Below are positions 35,404 to 44,060 of a stretch of 64,000 nucleotides of DNA, piece after piece (the stretch's first letter is position 1; the number at the start of each line of letters is the position of its first letter). Made by a program: the position numbers and the translations under genes. Below the pieces are notes generated by a model, which was not told the DNA's origin, did no database searches, and worked only from the letters and a program-made list of their open reading frames with translations. The stretch spans positions 1 through 64,000 of the forward strand of contig JAEWKZ010000095.1 of the NCBI GenBank assembly GCA_023393525.1, given 5' to 3'. The DNA is from Pseudomonadota bacterium (GTDB lineage Bacteria > Desulfobacterota > Desulfovibrionia > Desulfovibrionales > Desulfomicrobiaceae).

Positions 35404-36171
35404 TCAGGACTCGCGGTGTTTTTCGGCTCCGAGCTCCGCCAGCCGGATGTATTTCTGGAAGGCGTAGAAAAACGAATTGACCGCCAGCACGAATCCGGCC
35501 TTGCCGTCCAGAAACCCCCGCCGGAAGAAATAGATCTTCATGAACCTGGCCAGCCCGTGGCCGACCGCCGTGGCCACGCCCGCCTGCTTCCCCTTGGCGT
35601 GCATCTCCTCGGCGGCGATCTGCGTGTAGTAGTTTATCTTTTCCACGTGCTGCTTCAGGTTTTCGTACGGATAGTGGATGATGTCTCCGGTCAGGCGGCG
35701 CGTCTTGCCTTTAGGTTCGAACCCGTAGTGCGGGCCTGAAACATGCACGCCCGTGTCGGCCAGCTTGAAGACGCGGGGCAGCAGGTCCGGATACCAGCCG
35801 CTGTGGCGCAGGAAGCGGTCGAAATAGTAGGACGTGCGGGGGCAGAGAAAGGCGCTCATGTCTGCCGGGTCCTGCAGCGCCTGGATGACGGATGCCCGCA
35901 GCTCGTCCGACAATATCTCGTCCTGATCCAGGGAGACCACCCATGGCGTGGTGATGTGCGCGAAGGCGAACTCGAACTGCTTCTTGGGGCCGGGCCAGGG
36001 GTTGACCAGCACGCGGGCCTTGCGGGCGGCGGCGATGTCGTGGGTCGCGTCCGTGCTTCCGGAGTCCACGACCAGGATCTGGTCGCAGAAGTCAAGGGAC
36101 GCGAGACAGGCGTCGAGATGCTTCGCCCCGTTCAGGGTCAGGATCAGTCCCGTGACTTCAGGCTTAGCCAA
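35404..36171 (-). CDS. family 2 glycosyltransferase (WaaE/KdtX-like)
   Basis: A 255-residue GT-A fold glycosyltransferase with VTGLILTLNGAKHL, VVDSGSTDAT and the DQDE (DxD-type) nucleotide-sugar site. The small size and the YYFDRFLRHSGWYPD segment resemble the WaaE-like enzymes that add glucose to the LPS inner core. The start is TTG 36171 with GGAGGAGAAAGG upstream, overlapping tmk by 8 bases. Confidence 0.85.
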   Translation of the reverse strand: MAKPEVTGLILTLNGAKHLDACLASLDFCDQILVVDSGSTDATHDIAAARKARVLVNPWPGPKKQFEFAFAHITTPWVVSLDQDEILSDELRASVIQALQDPADMSAFLCPRTSYYFDRFLRHSGWYPDLLPRVFKLADTGVHVSGPHYGFEPKGKTRRLTGDIIHYPYENLKQHVEKINYYTQIAAEEMHAKGKQAGVATAVGHGLARFMKIYFFRRGFLDGKAGFVLAVNSFFYAFQKYIRLAELGAEKHRES

Positions 36172-36799
36172 GGCCTTTCTCCTCCAGGCCGCGCAGGATG
36201 GAATCGAAGACGGCGTCCGGATTTCTGCTCGCGTCCACGACCAGAAAACGGCTGCGGTGCAGGGCGGCCCAGGTCAGGTAGCCTTCGCGGATGCGGGTGT
36301 GAAAGGCCATGCTTTCGGCTTCGAAGCGGCCTTCGGTGGCGGTCTTGTTGTCCTGCATGTTGCGGGTCAGGGCGCGCCTGAGCCCGATCTCCGGTTCCAC
36401 GTCCAGGAGGATCGTCACATCGGGCCAGAGTCCCTGCACCGCCACGTCGTTCAGGTGGTGCAACAGGCTCGGGTCCAGGCCACGTCCGTAGCCCTGGTAG
36501 ACCACGGTGGAGTCGGCGAAACGGTCGCAGATCACGGTGCGTCCGTCTTCCATGGCCGGTCGGATGACCGAGGACACATGCTGGGCGCGGTCGGCCAGAT
36601 ACAGGAAAAGCTCGCTGGTGGAGGACAGGTCGCTGTTCTTGGGATCGAGCAGGATGCGCCGCAGCTCCTTGCCCAGGCGGCTGCCTCCGGGTTCGAGAGT
36701 GTGCAGGACGTCGTGCCCCTGACGCACGAAATGTTCGATGAGCTTTTTGCACTGCGTGGATTTGCCGCAGCCTTCCATGCCTTCAAAAGTGAGAAACAT
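36164..36799 (-). CDS. tmk: thymidylate kinase
   Basis: A 211-residue dTMP kinase with the P-loop EGMEGCGKST, the substrate motif ICDRFADSTVVYQG (DRx) and LLDVEPEIGLRRA. It makes dTDP for DNA synthesis. The start is ATG 36799 behind AAGGAGGAGAC. It lies 9 bases after the YhaM-like gene. Confidence 0.95.
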   Translation of the reverse strand: MFLTFEGMEGCGKSTQCKKLIEHFVRQGHDVLHTLEPGGSRLGKELRRILLDPKNSDLSSTSELFLYLADRAQHVSSVIRPAMEDGRTVICDRFADSTVVYQGYGRGLDPSLLHHLNDVAVQGLWPDVTILLDVEPEIGLRRALTRNMQDNKTATEGRFEAESMAFHTRIREGYLTWAALHRSRFLVVDASRNPDAVFDSILRGLEEKGLG

Positions 36800-36808
36800 G
36801 TCTCCTCC

Positions 36809-37891
36809 TTACGAGTTGCCGGATGTTGCGGTGATGCCCATGGCCTTCAGAAGGGGCGAATCCTCGGATTTGGGCTGTGGTTTTCTGGGTGCTTTGGGCT
36901 GGTCCTGGCCCTTGGCCGGTGCCGGGGTGCGCATGGGCTGGTACAGGTAGCGCCCCAGGGTGCGGTGGTATTCGCTCCATCCGCTGACTTCCTCGCCGTC
37001 CGCCGCTGTCAGCGCCCCCTGCACGGTGTTGATCTTGGCGTCCATGTTGTCCGCGTAGTGCAGGATGAAGGCCTCCATGGTCTGCGGCAGGCAGGGCGAG
37101 CCGAAGGCCAGTTCGCCGTGGTGGGCGACGATGAGATGCTTCAGGTGCATGGCCAGGTTTTCGGGCAAGTCCTTGGTCTTGCGCAGAAAAGGCTCCAGGA
37201 CCTCCAGGCCGATCTGGATGTGGCCCAGCAGGCGTCCGGCGTCGGTGTATTCGCGGCTGATGCCGTGGGAGAGTTCGAAAGCCTTGCCCAGGTCGTGGAA
37301 CAGGGCCGCCACGAGCAGGATCTCCTTGTCCACCTGCGGATAGAGCAGGGACAAGGCCTTGCAGATGCGCATGATGGCCAGGGTGTGCTCCAGCAGCCCG
37401 CCGGCGTAGGCATGATGAATGGCCTTGGCTCCGGGCGCGCTCAGGAGGGATGCGCGGATGCTTTCGTCGCGCAGCACGCTTTTGCACAGGGCCGACCAGG
37501 GCTTGAAGGTCAGTTCGGCGTGCAGGAATTCTTCCATCTCGTGCAAAAGCTCTTCCGGAGGGACGGCGGACGAGGGCAAAAAGTCGGTCAGGTCCAGGCC
37601 GGCCTCGCGCGGATCGATGACGGCCATGTCGGTGATGTTCATCTGAAGCTGGTCCTTGAAGGTGGCCACCTGCCCGTTCACGGCCACGAACTGCTCGGCC
37701 TGCAATCCTTCGTACTGCTGGCTCTGGGGGAACCAGACACGGGCTTCGATGCTGCCGGTGCGATCGGTCAGGGTCAGCTGCCAGTAGGGGCCGTTCTTGG
37801 CTTCCTTGCGCTGGACCTGGGACAGGGCGAAGACCTCGGAAATCGAATTTCCTTCGGCCAAATCGCGAACGTATGTTTTTTTGTGCTTCAT
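36809..37891 (-). CDS. OB-fold/HD-domain protein, YhaM-like 3'-5' exonuclease
   Basis: 360 residues. An N-terminal OB-fold nucleic-acid-binding domain (about 5-90, with GPYWQLTLTDRTGSIEARVW) is followed by an HD hydrolase domain with GGLLEHTLAI, ALFHDLGKA and AHHGE metal-binding motifs. The C-terminal tail of about 45 residues is proline- and lysine-rich and poorly conserved. Bacterial YhaM trims RNA and DNA 3' ends. The start is ATG 37891; the TTG just before it is a less likely start. Confidence 0.88.
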   Translation of the reverse strand: MKHKKTYVRDLAEGNSISEVFALSQVQRKEAKNGPYWQLTLTDRTGSIEARVWFPQSQQYEGLQAEQFVAVNGQVATFKDQLQMNITDMAVIDPREAGLDLTDFLPSSAVPPEELLHEMEEFLHAELTFKPWSALCKSVLRDESIRASLLSAPGAKAIHHAYAGGLLEHTLAIMRICKALSLLYPQVDKEILLVAALFHDLGKAFELSHGISREYTDAGRLLGHIQIGLEVLEPFLRKTKDLPENLAMHLKHLIVAHHGELAFGSPCLPQTMEAFILHYADNMDAKINTVQGALTAADGEEVSGWSEYHRTLGRYLYQPMRTPAPAKGQDQPKAPRKPQPKSEDSPLLKAMGITATSGNS

Positions 37892-38132
37892 CAAGTTGCT
37901 ATTCCTGCATGCATGAGGTAATGGCCCAAACAGGGGCGAGATCGATATTTTCTAAGATAATTGGGCGGTTGCACAGTACTTCAAGAGTTATTGTCCGAGC
38001 GTTTCCCGATTCGTCTACAGGCAAGTTTTCAGCTTTGGCAAGTGGCCGGGCGTGTCCGGTCGCAGTGACAATTCCATTCGGCGTGTCCTTTTTTCATACC
38101 CACGAAAAACCCCAACACTTTATCGAGCGGTT

Positions 38133-38477
38133 ATGTCCAAAAAGAAAGGTCAAGCAAAGGTGACGATTTATCCGGACTGGTGCAAGGGCTGCGGGATCTG
38201 CGCGGCCTTTTGTCCGGCCAAGGTGCTCGAACTCTGGCCCGACGGCAAGTCACACGTGGTGCGCGAGGAGGACTGCGTCAATTGCGGGTTCTGCGAGCTG
38301 CATTGCCCGGATTTCGCGATCTCCGTGACGCCCAGGGAGATCAGCCGCAGGAAGACCGATGCGCACGGCGACGCGAGGGACGAAGTTGTGGATCCGTCCG
38401 CGGGCACCGACCCGGGTCCGGAGGAAAATGTTGGAACACCTAACCGGGAAGACGAAAATGGCCACAAAAAAGCGTAA
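38133..38477 (+). CDS. korD: 2-oxoacid:ferredoxin oxidoreductase delta subunit (2[4Fe-4S] ferredoxin)
   Basis: 114 residues with two complete cluster motifs, CKGCGICAAFCP and CVNCGFCELHCP. The C-terminal tail of about 45 residues is charged and low in complexity. It carries electrons between the TPP-containing subunits and free ferredoxin. It is first in the order D-A-B-C; its end overlaps korA by 20 bases. The upstream region (37892-38132) is divergent with the YhaM-like gene. Confidence 0.9.
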   Translation: MSKKKGQAKVTIYPDWCKGCGICAAFCPAKVLELWPDGKSHVVREEDCVNCGFCELHCPDFAISVTPREISRRKTDAHGDARDEVVDPSAGTDPGPEENVGTPNREDENGHKKA

Positions 38478-39606
38478 GAGAAAGGAAATTTTCGCCCTCG
38501 GCAACGAGGCTGTGGTCGAGGGAGCCCTGCTGGCCGGTTGCAGCTTTTATGCGGGCTACCCCATCACGCCCTCCACGGAGATCGCCGAGGTCATGTCCGC
38601 CAGGCTCCCCTTCGTAACGGACGGGGTGTTCATCCAGATGGAGGACGAGATCGCCAGCATGGGGGCCATTATCGGCGCGTCCCTGGCCGGGCGCAAGTCC
38701 ATGACCGCCACTTCCGGTCCGGGTTTTTCCCTGATGCAGGAGAATCTGGGCTATGCCTGCATGACCGAGGTGCCTCTGGTCGTGGTCAACGTCATGCGCG
38801 GGGGGCCCAGCACCGGGTTGCCGACAAGCCCGGCTCAGGGCGACGTGCAGCAGGCCCGATGGGGGTGTCACGGCGACCATCCCATTATCGTGCTGTCGGC
38901 CAGCGACGTGCAGGAATGCCTGGAGATGACCGTGGTGGCCTTCAATTTCGCCGAGAAATACCGCACCCCGGTCATTTTGCTTTTGGACGAGATCACGGCC
39001 CACACGCGGGAGAAGATCTCCATACCGGAGCCCGAGGATTTCGAGATCCTGGCGCGGGTCACCCCGGCCATGCCCCCGGAATGGTACGTCTCCTACGAGG
39101 AGACCATGCGCGGGGTTCCGGCCCTGCCGCCGCTGGGGTCCGGCTACCGCTTCCATGTCACGGGCCTGACCCATGACCAGAACGGATTCCCGACGTCCAA
39201 GCCGGACGAGGTCAAGGCGCTGATGCATCGGCAGTTCCGCAAGATCGACCAGTTCTTCTACGACATCCAGCTTTATGACGAAGTCGGTTGCGAGGACGCC
39301 GAGGTCGTCGTCGTGGCCTACGGCTGCGTGGCCCGCTCGGCGGAGCTTGCCGTGCACATGGCCCGGGAGCGCGGGGTCAAGGCCGGTCTCTTGAAGCTCA
39401 AGACCCTTTTCCCGTTCCCCAAGACCGCGGTGCAGACCCTGGCCCGGCAGTGCAAGGCGCTCATTGTGCCGGAGATGAACATGGGCCAGATCTCGCGCGA
39501 GGTGAAGCGGGTCAACAACGGCCTGACCCACGTCATCACCAACAACCGCGTCGACGGCCAGATCATCACCCCCTCGGAAATCTTCAAAAATATCATGCAG
39601 GCGTGA
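38458..39606 (+). CDS. korA: 2-oxoacid:ferredoxin oxidoreductase alpha subunit
   Basis: A 382-residue fused pyrimidine-binding and central-domain subunit, starting with a lysine/arginine-rich MATKKRKRKE tail and containing GYPITPSTEIAEVM, the ATSGPGFSLM block and GGPSTGLPTSPAQGD. It catalyses CoA-dependent oxidative decarboxylation of a 2-oxoacid with ferredoxin. The layout resembles 2-oxoglutarate oxidoreductases, but the substrate is not settled by sequence. The start is ATG 38458. Confidence 0.92.
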   Translation: MATKKRKRKEIFALGNEAVVEGALLAGCSFYAGYPITPSTEIAEVMSARLPFVTDGVFIQMEDEIASMGAIIGASLAGRKSMTATSGPGFSLMQENLGYACMTEVPLVVVNVMRGGPSTGLPTSPAQGDVQQARWGCHGDHPIIVLSASDVQECLEMTVVAFNFAEKYRTPVILLLDEITAHTREKISIPEPEDFEILARVTPAMPPEWYVSYEETMRGVPALPPLGSGYRFHVTGLTHDQNGFPTSKPDEVKALMHRQFRKIDQFFYDIQLYDEVGCEDAEVVVVAYGCVARSAELAVHMARERGVKAGLLKLKTLFPFPKTAVQTLARQCKALIVPEMNMGQISREVKRVNNGLTHVITNNRVDGQIITPSEIFKNIMQA

Positions 39607-39608
39607 CC

Positions 39609-40445
39609 ATGGCACAGGTAACACAACTCATTCACGACTACCTTCGGCACAACAAGAAGTTCCCCCATGTCTACTGCGCGGGCTGCGGCCACGGCATCGT
39701 GCTCGGCTCGCTCATCCGCAGCGTGCACGGCCTGGGCTACTCCAAGGACGACGTCGTGCTCGTGGCCGGGATCGGCTGTTCCGGGCGCATGGCCGTCTAT
39801 GTTGATTTCAACACCGTGCACACCACCCATGGCCGGGCTCTGACCTTCGCCACGGGCATCAAGATGGCTAACCCGAATTTGAAGGTCATCGTGGTCATGG
39901 GCGATGGCGACGCCATGTCCATCGGCGGCAACCATCTCATCCACGCGGCGAGGCGCAACATCGGCCTGACCGCGCTGGTCCTGAACAACAACATCTACGG
40001 CATGACCGGCGGTCAGGCTTCTCCGACCAGCCCCGAGGGGACCGTGTCCGCCACCTCGCCTTTCGGGCAGCTCGAACGCAGTTTCGACATCGTGGACATG
40101 GCCATGGCCAGCGGCGCGAGCTACGTGGCCCGTGGCACGGTGCTGCATGCCAACATGCTCGACACTCTCATCTCCGACGCCCTGGAAAAACCCGGCTTCA
40201 ACCTGGTGGAGGTCTTGACGCCCTGTCACACCCAGTATGGTCGCAAGAACAAGTTCAAGACCGTGGTCGACATGTACCAGTGGTACAAGAAGAATACCGT
40301 GAAGCTGGACCGGTATCGGCAGCTCACCCCGGAAGAGCAGGGCAAGTTCACGCCCATCGGCGTGTTCAGGGACGAGATGCGCCCCGGCCTGGAAGTGAAA
40401 TACGCCACATTGCGCAACAAGCTTCAGGAGCAGCCAAATGCCTAA
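39609..40445 (+). CDS. korB: 2-oxoacid:ferredoxin oxidoreductase beta subunit (TPP-binding)
   Basis: 278 residues carrying the thiamine diphosphate site: CAGCGHGI, GIGCSGRM, the TPP/Mg motif MGDGDAMSIGGNH...NNNIYGMTGGQ and TSPEG. It begins 2 bases after korA and overlaps korC by 8 bases. With korA, korC and korD it makes a complete enzyme linking the incomplete TCA cycle to ferredoxin. Confidence 0.94.
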   Translation: MAQVTQLIHDYLRHNKKFPHVYCAGCGHGIVLGSLIRSVHGLGYSKDDVVLVAGIGCSGRMAVYVDFNTVHTTHGRALTFATGIKMANPNLKVIVVMGDGDAMSIGGNHLIHAARRNIGLTALVLNNNIYGMTGGQASPTSPEGTVSATSPFGQLERSFDIVDMAMASGASYVARGTVLHANMLDTLISDALEKPGFNLVEVLTPCHTQYGRKNKFKTVVDMYQWYKKNTVKLDRYRQLTPEEQGKFTPIGVFRDEMRPGLEVKYATLRNKLQEQPNA

Positions 40446-41049
40446 GCAGCACGAACTGAATCGATTTGAAATCCGTCTTTCCGGCACGGGCGGCCAGGGC
40501 ATTCTGACCCTGGGCAAGATCATGGGCCAGGTGCTGGCCATCGACCACGGCTTTTATTGCACCCAGACCCAGAGTTACGGACCCGAAGCCCGCGGCGGAG
40601 CCAGCCGGGCCGATCTGGTCATAAGTTCGTTTAAAATCAGCTATCCCAAGCCCGTGAATCTTGACATGCTCGTGGCTCTCAGTCAGGAGGCCTGCAACCT
40701 GTATTTTCGCAATCTCAAGCCCACGGGCTTTTTGTTGGTGGACACATCCCTGGTGACCCAGACCCCGTCCAACATCTTCTGGGGACTGCCGTTCACCACC
40801 ATGGCCAGGGACAAGATCGGCCTGCCGCAGACCACCAACATCATCTGCCTGGGGGCGTTGAGCCATTTTCTGCCGTTCATGAACTTCGCCAATGTGAAGA
40901 AGGCGTTGGCGTCGGTCCTGCCGGCCAAGATACTGGACGTGAACGTCAAGGCCCTGACCTTGGGGCACTCCCAGGCCAAGAAACTTTATCCGGACGCACC
41001 CGAAAAATGGACATTCTTCTCACAAATGACGATGGAATCAGAGCAGTAG
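40438..41049 (+). CDS. korC: 2-oxoacid:ferredoxin oxidoreductase gamma subunit
   Basis: 203 residues with the family blocks LSGTGGQGILTLGKI and QTQSYGPEARGGASRADLVIS, as in the gamma/CoA-binding domain of pyruvate and 2-oxoglutarate oxidoreductases. A good CAGGAGCAGCC site lies before ATG 40438 inside korB. Its 3' end overlaps surE by 43 bases, unusually long for neighbouring genes. Confidence 0.92.
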   Translation: MPKQHELNRFEIRLSGTGGQGILTLGKIMGQVLAIDHGFYCTQTQSYGPEARGGASRADLVISSFKISYPKPVNLDMLVALSQEACNLYFRNLKPTGFLLVDTSLVTQTPSNIFWGLPFTTMARDKIGLPQTTNIICLGALSHFLPFMNFANVKKALASVLPAKILDVNVKALTLGHSQAKKLYPDAPEKWTFFSQMTMESEQ

Positions 41050-41768
41050 GACTGCGCGCACTGTACGGCGCCTTGATCCAGGCCGGGCACCGGGTGCACG
41101 TGGCCGCGCCCATGACCGAGCAGAGCGCGGTGGGGCATTCGGTGACCCTGTTTTCTCCCCTGCGGGTCAAGCAGGTGGAGGAAGCAGGGTTTTCCGGCCT
41201 CGGCATTTCCGGAACTCCGGCTGACTGCGTCAAGCTGGCGCTGAGTCATCTGCTGCCCAAAAAGCCGGACATGATCGTGTCCGGCATCAATGCGGGCGCC
41301 AACGTGGGCGTGGACGTGCTCTATTCTGGCACGGTGTCCGCGGCCACGGAAGGGGCCCTGGCCGGAATCCCGGCCATGGCCGTGTCCGTGGACGACTACC
41401 ACCCCGAAGAGCTGTCCGCCCAGGCCGAGTACGCCGTGCGGATGCTCGTTGGTGATTTCTGGTCATCTTTTCCGCGCCAGTGCGTTTTGAATTTGAACTT
41501 TCCCGCCGGTCCGCTTACGGAAGCCAAGGGGCTCAAGGTCTGCCGCCAGACCTCGTCCACCTACCGGGACTGGTACGACGAAAGAAACGATCCGCGAGGG
41601 AATCCCTATTATTGGCTGTGCGGGGTGATCCCCCCAGAAAATGTGGAGCCCGAATCGGATCGGGGGTATTTGAGCCGGGGGTTCATTACCGCCACCCCGT
41701 TGACCTTCGACCTGACTCACGCCGGATACCTCCAGACGCTGGAGAACCATCTGGCGGGCAATGAATAA
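41007..41768 (+). CDS. surE: 5'/3'-nucleotidase SurE
   Basis: A 253-residue metal-dependent nucleoside monophosphate phosphatase. The family N-terminus MDILLTNDDGI (metal Asp pair) and the GINAGANVGVDVLYSGTVSAA block are intact. These fix the start at 41007, so the 43-base overlap with korC is real. It follows the kor genes and precedes fba by 21 bases. Confidence 0.95.
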   Translation: MDILLTNDDGIRAVGLRALYGALIQAGHRVHVAAPMTEQSAVGHSVTLFSPLRVKQVEEAGFSGLGISGTPADCVKLALSHLLPKKPDMIVSGINAGANVGVDVLYSGTVSAATEGALAGIPAMAVSVDDYHPEELSAQAEYAVRMLVGDFWSSFPRQCVLNLNFPAGPLTEAKGLKVCRQTSSTYRDWYDERNDPRGNPYYWLCGVIPPENVEPESDRGYLSRGFITATPLTFDLTHAGYLQTLENHLAGNE

Positions 41769-41789
41769 CCGCTCTTCAAGGAGACGACC

Positions 41790-42713
41790 ATGCCCCTGAC
41801 CACACCCAAGGAAATGTTTGCCCGAGGTTACGCCGAAGGTTTCGCCGTCGGTGGTTTCAACGTGAACAACATGGAAATCATCCAGGGCATCATGGAGGCG
41901 GGGAACCTCGAAAAGTCCCCGCTCATTTTGCAGGTTTCCGCAGGCGCCCGCCGCTACGCCGGACAAGGGTACATCATCAAGCTCATGGAGGCCGCCCTGG
42001 CCGAGAATGATCTGCCGGTCTGCCTGCACCTCGATCACGGACAGAACTTCGAGATCTGCAAGGAGGTCATCGACGGCGGTTTCACCTCCGTCATGATCGA
42101 CGGCTCGCATCTGCCGTTCGAGGAAAACATCGCTCTGACCAAACAGGTCGTGACCTACGCCCATGATCGCGGCGTGTGGGTCGAGGCCGAACTGGGCCAG
42201 CTGGCGGGCGTGGAGGACGACGTGGACGTGGAACACAGCGTCTACACCGATCCGGGCCAGGCCGCCGAGTTCGTCGGCCGCACGGGTTGCGACTCCCTGG
42301 CCATCGCCATCGGCACCAGCCACGGCGCCTACAAGTTCGCGGGCGAGGCCAAACTCGATTTCGCCCGCCTGGAAAAGATCAAGGGCCTCTTGCCCGGTTA
42401 CCCCATCGTGCTGCACGGCGCGTCGTCCGTGCCGCAGGAGTTCGTGGAGATGGCCAACGCCTACGGAGCCGACATCGCCGGCGCCAAGGGCGTTCCAGAA
42501 GACCTCTTGCGCAAGGCGGCCGCTTCGGCCGTGTGCAAGATCAACATCGACACGGACATCCGCCTGGCCATGACCGCCACCATCCGTAAGTATCTGGCCG
42601 AGAACCCGTCCCACTTCGACCCGCGCCAGTACCTCAAGGTGGCCCGGGACGCCGTGCGGGACATGGTGGCGCACAAGATCAGAAACGTACTTGGTTCATC
42701 CAACAAAATATAA
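41790..42713 (+). CDS. fba: class II fructose-1,6-bisphosphate aldolase
   Basis: A 307-residue zinc-dependent aldolase. The zinc and active-site motifs LHLDHGQNFE, SVMIDGSHLPFEEN, GTSHGAYKF, VLHGASSVP and KINIDTDIR are all visible. It cleaves or forms fructose 1,6-bisphosphate in glycolysis/gluconeogenesis. A good AAGGAGACGACC site precedes the ATG. gap follows after 18 bases. Confidence 0.96.
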   Translation: MPLTTPKEMFARGYAEGFAVGGFNVNNMEIIQGIMEAGNLEKSPLILQVSAGARRYAGQGYIIKLMEAALAENDLPVCLHLDHGQNFEICKEVIDGGFTSVMIDGSHLPFEENIALTKQVVTYAHDRGVWVEAELGQLAGVEDDVDVEHSVYTDPGQAAEFVGRTGCDSLAIAIGTSHGAYKFAGEAKLDFARLEKIKGLLPGYPIVLHGASSVPQEFVEMANAYGADIAGAKGVPEDLLRKAAASAVCKINIDTDIRLAMTATIRKYLAENPSHFDPRQYLKVARDAVRDMVAHKIRNVLGSSNKI

Positions 42714-42731
42714 GCGGAAGAGGAAGAGAAC

Positions 42732-43727
42732 ATGGCTGTCAAAATCGCACTCAACGGCTTTGGGCGCATCGGGCGCTATCTGGCCCGCATCCTGGCCGGG
42801 AACACGGATGTGGAGCTGGTCTGCGTCAACGCCCGCGGCGACAACGCGTCCCTGGCCTACCTGCTCAAATACGACTCCGTCCACGGCACCTTTGCCGGTG
42901 ACGTGACGCCCAACGAGCAGGGTTTTCTGCTGAACGGCCGGCAGGTGCTGGTCACGCGCAACGCCCCCGACGCCTGGGACTGGAAGGGCATCGACATCGT
43001 CGTCGAATCCACCGGCAAGTTCACGGACCGCGAGAGCTGCGAAAGGCATCTGGCCGCAGGCGCGAAAAAGGTGCTCATCTCCGCTCCCGGCAAGAACGCC
43101 GACCTGACCGTGGTCATGGGCGTCAATGACGGTCTCTACGATCCGGCCAGGCACGACATCGTGTCCAATGCCTCCTGCACCACCAACTGCCTGGCCCCTG
43201 CGGCCAAGGCGCTGAACGACACCTTCGGCATCAAGCACGGTCTCATGACCACCATCCACTCCTACACCATGAGCCAGCGCATGCTCGACGGCACCCACAA
43301 GGACATCCGCCGCGGCCGCGCCGGGGCCATGAACATGCTGCCCACGACGACGGGCGCGGCCAAGGCCGTGAGCATGGTCATCCCGGCCCTGGCGGGCAAG
43401 CTCGACGGCATGGCCGTGCGCGTGCCCACGCCCAACGTGTCCCTGGTGGACCTCGTGGTGGAGGTGGAAAAGCCGACCACCGCGGCCGAGGTCAACGCCG
43501 TCCTGAAGGCCGCGGCCAGCGGTCCCGAAGGCGGGGCCATGGGCTACACGGAAGTGCCGCTGGTTTCCATGGACTACGTCGGCAGCATCTACGGCGGCGT
43601 GGTCGACGGCCTGTGCACCTCGGTCATGAACGGCACCATGGTCAAGATCATCGTCTGGTACGACAACGAGGCCGGTTTCACCAACCAGCTGCTGCGTCTG
43701 ATCAAGACGGTGGGAGCATCTTTGTAG
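42732..43727 (+). CDS. gap: glyceraldehyde-3-phosphate dehydrogenase
   Basis: A 331-residue phosphorylating GAPDH. It has the NAD motif GFGRIGRYLARIL and catalytic Cys about 149 in NASCTTNCLAP. A well-formed terminator follows. With fba it forms a lower-glycolysis pair, and co-transcription with the kor operon links carbon flow to ferredoxin reduction. Confidence 0.97.
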   Translation: MAVKIALNGFGRIGRYLARILAGNTDVELVCVNARGDNASLAYLLKYDSVHGTFAGDVTPNEQGFLLNGRQVLVTRNAPDAWDWKGIDIVVESTGKFTDRESCERHLAAGAKKVLISAPGKNADLTVVMGVNDGLYDPARHDIVSNASCTTNCLAPAAKALNDTFGIKHGLMTTIHSYTMSQRMLDGTHKDIRRGRAGAMNMLPTTTGAAKAVSMVIPALAGKLDGMAVRVPTPNVSLVDLVVEVEKPTTAAEVNAVLKAAASGPEGGAMGYTEVPLVSMDYVGSIYGGVVDGLCTSVMNGTMVKIIVWYDNEAGFTNQLLRLIKTVGASL

Positions 43728-43747
43728 TCCCTTATGATCCCGATGCA

Positions 43748-43784
43748 AAAGCAGAACGCCCGGCCAGTCCGGGCGTTCTGCTTT
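43748..43784 (+). terminator. Rho-independent terminator after gap
   Basis: AAAGCAGAACGCCCGG pairs perfectly with CCGGGCGTTCTGCTTT (16-base stem, 5-base loop). The T-run is short (three Ts). It ends the kor-surE-fba-gap operon. Confidence 0.8.
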
Positions 43785-43794
43785 GAAGCGCGGC

Positions 43795-43823
43795 TTGCAA
43801 TTCGGCCCCGCCTTTTCTAGTCT
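43795..43823 (+). promoter_or_regulatory. sigma-70-type promoter, second copy of the dnaE promoter
   Basis: TTGCAA, exactly 17 bases, then TAGTCT. The spacer ends CCTTTTC. The dnaE promoter at 45965-45993 has the same boxes, the same spacing and the same CCTTTTC-TAGTCT core. This copy lies 11 bases after the gap terminator and now precedes the AlbA/GHKL gene at 44061. Confidence 0.55.
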
Positions 43824-43860
43824 TTTTTGGCAGTGAATCCGTTTTTTGTCCGTGAGCGTC

Positions 43861-43893
43861 ATGGGCGGCTTCTTCCAACTGCATTGTCATTTC
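43861..43893 (+). pseudogene. vestigial 5' end of dnaE
   Basis: ATG GGC GGC TTC TTC CAA CTG CAT... reads MGGFFQLHCHF. It aligns codon for codon with the true dnaE start, MSGFTHLHCHS, at 26 of 33 bases. The 19 bases before the ATG (TTTTTTGTCCGTGAGCGTC) also match those before dnaE (TTTTTTCCGAGAGCACC). Similarity fades after about 11-16 codons. With the promoter copy at 43795 it forms a roughly 100-base degenerate duplicate of the dnaE upstream region and start. Confidence 0.65.
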
Positions 43894-44060
43894 GCGCGCA
43901 GGCTCCCGCGATGTCAATTCTTTGGTCCCGGCTCAGATGTCTTGTGCCAGCCCTCGTGGGACCGGAGGGCCGCCGAGGTGTCTCTCGGTGGAAATATTTC
44001 GGGCGATGCGCTTATGGACAGTGTTGAACGATGCCATGGGAACGACGTGTGGAGGGATAG

